Positions 61,728 to 64,000 of a DNA stretch of 64,000 nt are shown piece after piece. The stretch is from Bin87 sp965220055 (GTDB lineage Bacteria > Chloroflexota > Dehalococcoidia > Lucifugimonadales > UBA3495): positions 1 to 64,000 of the forward strand of contig CBDCPE010000002.1 in assembly GCA_965220055.1 (NCBI GenBank). The letters are read 5' to 3'. Numbering within the stretch: the first letter of the stretch is position 1; each line of letters starts with the position of its first letter. The notes beneath the pieces were generated by a model, which saw only the letters and a list, made by a program, of their open reading frames with translations, did no database searches and was not told the DNA's origin. The position numbers and the translations under genes are program-made.

Positions 61728-64000
61728 ATGATGCTCAACGATACCGCATTCGAAAACGCCGTCAATGAAACGGCGCGTCATCTCTGGCCGCAAGCAGCCT
61801 ACTCTGGTTCCACTACGTACGGGGGACGCGAACGTGACGGAGTGTTCGTCACGGACGAAATGGTGCACCTGATCGAAAGCACCACATCGCGTCGCAAAGA
61901 AAAAGCCGAGCAAGACACCAAAAAACTCGCCCGTCTGGCCAACAATATGCAGTCCCAGTATCCCATGAAAGGGGTCAAGGGATACTTTATCACCCGCGAT
62001 GAGCCCACCGCCGACCAAAGAGACACGGTCCGTCGATTCGGTGACGGAAAAGTCGTAAGTCTCTCGTACTCCCAATTTAGACGCCAAATGATCGATGCCC
62101 AATCGTACCTAGATTGTCGGATAAACTACCCATTTGGCAGTATGTTCGACAGAGATACGGAATCCCGGACCGAAGCTGCTGACTTGATATCTCCACAATT
62201 CACCACGGAGCAAGGAGATATATTGCTTGTATCCGACGTCCTACAGGGGCTCGGTCCTGGGCATGCCTTCGTGTTGGTGGGTGACTATGGTGCTGGGAAG
62301 AGTACCGCTTTGCGAGAGGTGTTCGTAGCTTTACGATCGAAATATTTTTCCGAGAACCAAACCGGGCGGTTCCCAGTCCATTTGAACCTCAGGGACCATC
62401 ACGGGCAAACTAACCCTGCCGAAGCGCTGGAACGCCATGCGCGGAATGTAGGCTTCCAATCTCCGGCTCACTTAGTGAGGGCCTGGCGTGCTGGATATCT
62501 TACATTGATCCTGGACGGGTTTGATGAATTCGCTACCGTAGGGTGGTCAGGCCAAGCCAAATTGTTGCGGGACATCAGATACACGTCAATGGAGTTAATC
62601 CGCAACTTTATGCGCGGACCGTCGGACACCGGTATCGTGATTGCAGGCCGCCAACATTACTTCGACAGCGACGCAGAGTTGTCTCGCAGTCTCGGATTGC
62701 GACAGGACACAATCCGCCTCCACATCAATGACTTCAGCGAAGACCAGATTCGAGAGTTCCTCACGAAAAAGGGGTGGAGCCAAGGGATCCCGGCATGGCT
62801 TCCCTCTAGGCCTTTGTTACTCGGTTATCTGTTTTCACGGGGCATGCTGGATCAAGTGATGACGGTAGACCACGGCTCTAGTCCTGCAGCCGGGTGGAAC
62901 GTATTTCTTGAACTGACTGCGCACAGAGAAGCGGAGATTGAAGCCGGTGTTGACGGGACAGCAGTACGGCAAATCATTGAAAACCTTGCGACCAAAGCGC
63001 GCAGCAAGAACGACGGAATGAGCTCTCTGTCGCAAGACGACATTCTCGGATCATTTCAAAGTGTATGTGGATTTTCGCCCGACGATCGCGGATTGCTGTT
63101 GCTGCAAAGGTTGCCTGGGCTCGGCGCGTCGAGTAGCGACGACGGTTCGCGCGATTTCATAGACGGCGATTTGGTTGATGCTGCCAGAGCAGGAGATGTT
63201 TCCCGTTTCGTGGAGGAGCCTTTTGCTTTCCATCTCGAGAATCCCAGTGCTTGGCAGGCAACGCTCGGCCAGCTTGGTATAGAGCTTGTTACCTTGCGCT
63301 GTCATGAAATGGGGTTCAACCAAGGCAAACTTCGGACCGCGGTGCAGCAAGCGGGCAGAGATGGCGACCAAGGCGCTCTCTGTATAGACTTGGTACAAGT
63401 CTGTAAGGAAATGGGGTTTGGTTTCACCGGGCAACCAATAACCGTAAGTAATATTATGGTCCCAGATGCGTCATTCGGAGATGATACTTCAAATTTTTCG
63501 AGGATCTCGTTTCACGATTGCCTTTTCCAGCGTTTAGAAATCAGCGCGTCGGCCGACCCAACACTACTTCCGAACTTTTACGAATGCTATGTCGGTACCC
63601 TAGATGGACGGGTCTCCAAGGGGGACTTGCCCCAAGACAATTTCGACAGCAAATGCGTCTTCGATTCGTTCGGCGATAGTTCGCAAAATACAGCTGCTAT
63701 CTTGGCATTACCGCTGTCGAATGGGGCCAAGGTACTGTTAACAGTTTTGAAGAAACTGTACCTGCAACGCGGCGCTGGCAGGAAGCAGTCGGCGCTTTTT
63801 AGGGGACTTGACCATCGTTCCCGGGCGTTGGTGCCGGATGTACTGCAATTGTTGGCTGCAGAAGGTCTTACGGTCAGGTCGACTGTCGGAGAAGAACCGG
63901 TTTGGCTCCCTGTTCGGGATCAAGGTGTTCGTGTACGACGATTGGTGTCATCCCCGTTAGGAAGCAAAGACCGCCTCCTGAATTCGGCGAACTCCCTGCG
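61728..64000 (+). CDS. NACHT-type NTPase with nuclease-like N-terminus (3' end outside window)
   Basis: At least 757 codons are open to the window end. Residues 1-70 (AFENAVNETARHLWPQ, RERDGVFVTDEMVHLIESTTSR) look like a restriction-type fold with D37 and E50-x-T52, the last position not the usual Lys. Residues 185-193, GDYGAGKST, are Walker A. LTLILDGFDEF (D263, D266, E267) is the NACHT Walker B with its extra acidic residues, and IVIAGRQHYF is sensor-like. The C-terminal part after residue 560 has F-x-C-F strands (FHDCLFQRLEISASA, LPNFYECYVGTL). NACHT NTPases with nuclease ends act as phage sensors in bacteria; that role is inferred. Start ATG 61728 or 61731. Confidence 0.75.
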   Translation, partial: MMLNDTAFENAVNETARHLWPQAAYSGSTTYGGRERDGVFVTDEMVHLIESTTSRRKEKAEQDTKKLARLANNMQSQYPMKGVKGYFITRDEPTADQRDTVRRFGDGKVVSLSYSQFRRQMIDAQSYLDCRINYPFGSMFDRDTESRTEAADLISPQFTTEQGDILLVSDVLQGLGPGHAFVLVGDYGAGKSTALREVFVALRSKYFSENQTGRFPVHLNLRDHHGQTNPAEALERHARNVGFQSPAHLVRAWRAGYLTLILDGFDEFATVGWSGQAKLLRDIRYTSMELIRNFMRGPSDTGIVIAGRQHYFDSDAELSRSLGLRQDTIRLHINDFSEDQIREFLTKKGWSQGIPAWLPSRPLLLGYLFSRGMLDQVMTVDHGSSPAAGWNVFLELTAHREAEIEAGVDGTAVRQIIENLATKARSKNDGMSSLSQDDILGSFQSVCGFSPDDRGLLLLQRLPGLGASSSDDGSRDFIDGDLVDAARAGDVSRFVEEPFAFHLENPSAWQATLGQLGIELVTLRCHEMGFNQGKLRTAVQQAGRDGDQGALCIDLVQVCKEMGFGFTGQPITVSNIMVPDASFGDDTSNFSRISFHDCLFQRLEISASADPTLLPNFYECYVGTLDGRVSKGDLPQDNFDSKCVFDSFGDSSQNTAAILALPLSNGAKVLLTVLKKLYLQRGAGRKQSALFRGLDHRSRALVPDVLQLLAAEGLTVRSTVGEEPVWLPVRDQGVRVRRLVSSPLGSKDRLLNSANSL

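Noticed and set aside
1..64000. tRNA, rRNA or CRISPR arrays
   Set aside because: I looked for T-arm-like GGTTCGAATCC strings, rRNA blocks and spaced direct repeats and saw none that hold up.

Overview
The window is a GC-rich bacterial chromosome segment. It is densely coding and packed with insertion sequences, toxin-antitoxin pairs and anti-phage or DNA-processing genes. No rRNA, tRNA or single-copy marker fixes the taxonomy. An uncultured Chloroflexota-like bacterium (SAR202 or symbiont type) is my best guess, from the mix of D-aminoacylase-type amidohydrolase, Uma2, GxIPxxLG leucine-rich repeats, MFS carriers and AddAB. That is inference and low confidence.

Layout. 0-9 kb is mostly housekeeping or accessory: a frameshifted serpin, a lipoprotein with an internally duplicated domain, an MFS carrier, a small CxxC protein, a three-gene MazF-type operon, and a tight operon of two DUF1538 membrane proteins, a P-II-like protein and a CBS protein. 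9-11.6 kb is a tyrosine recombinase followed by a HEPN-like gene (R-x4-H motif) and a second, decayed 3' end of the same recombinase. 11.7-18.3 kb is an overlapping addB-addA pair. 18.5-35.6 kb is a defence-type island: a truncated nuclease-like gene, a KTSC protein, a SIR2-HerA pair, a YhaO/YhaN (SbcDC-like) pair, and a TrlF-type PHP-ATPase. Two identical IS1380-family elements in opposite orientation have broken herA and trlF, and an IS630 element has broken trlF a second time. In each case the reading frame is restored when the IS and one copy of the target duplication are removed.

35.9-42.5 kb is a type I restriction-modification operon (hsdR, RHH antitoxin, doc, hsdS, hsdM). 42.5-48 kb holds a frameshifted NYN protein, an amidohydrolase, an ISAs1 relic, a 59-residue gene, an HNH relic, a Uma2 nuclease and a MITE. 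48-51.5 kb is an IS1380 element into which an IS110 element has inserted. The IS110 leader folds into a recognisable bridge RNA whose guide segments match both the occupied target and the element's own end. 51.5-55.8 kb encodes an unusual Hsp70 set: a DnaK without lid, a fusion of a degenerate triosephosphate isomerase with GrpE, and a membrane J-like/FN3 protein without HPD. 56-61.6 kb is IS debris, a few membrane or lipoprotein genes and short repeats. The window ends inside a NACHT-type NTPase with a nuclease-like N-terminus.

Three IS1380 copies show 5-bp target duplications of the form CTWAG. Several genes carry single-base frameshifts, so some apparent pseudogenes could be sequencing or assembly errors. 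The IS insertions are unambiguous.
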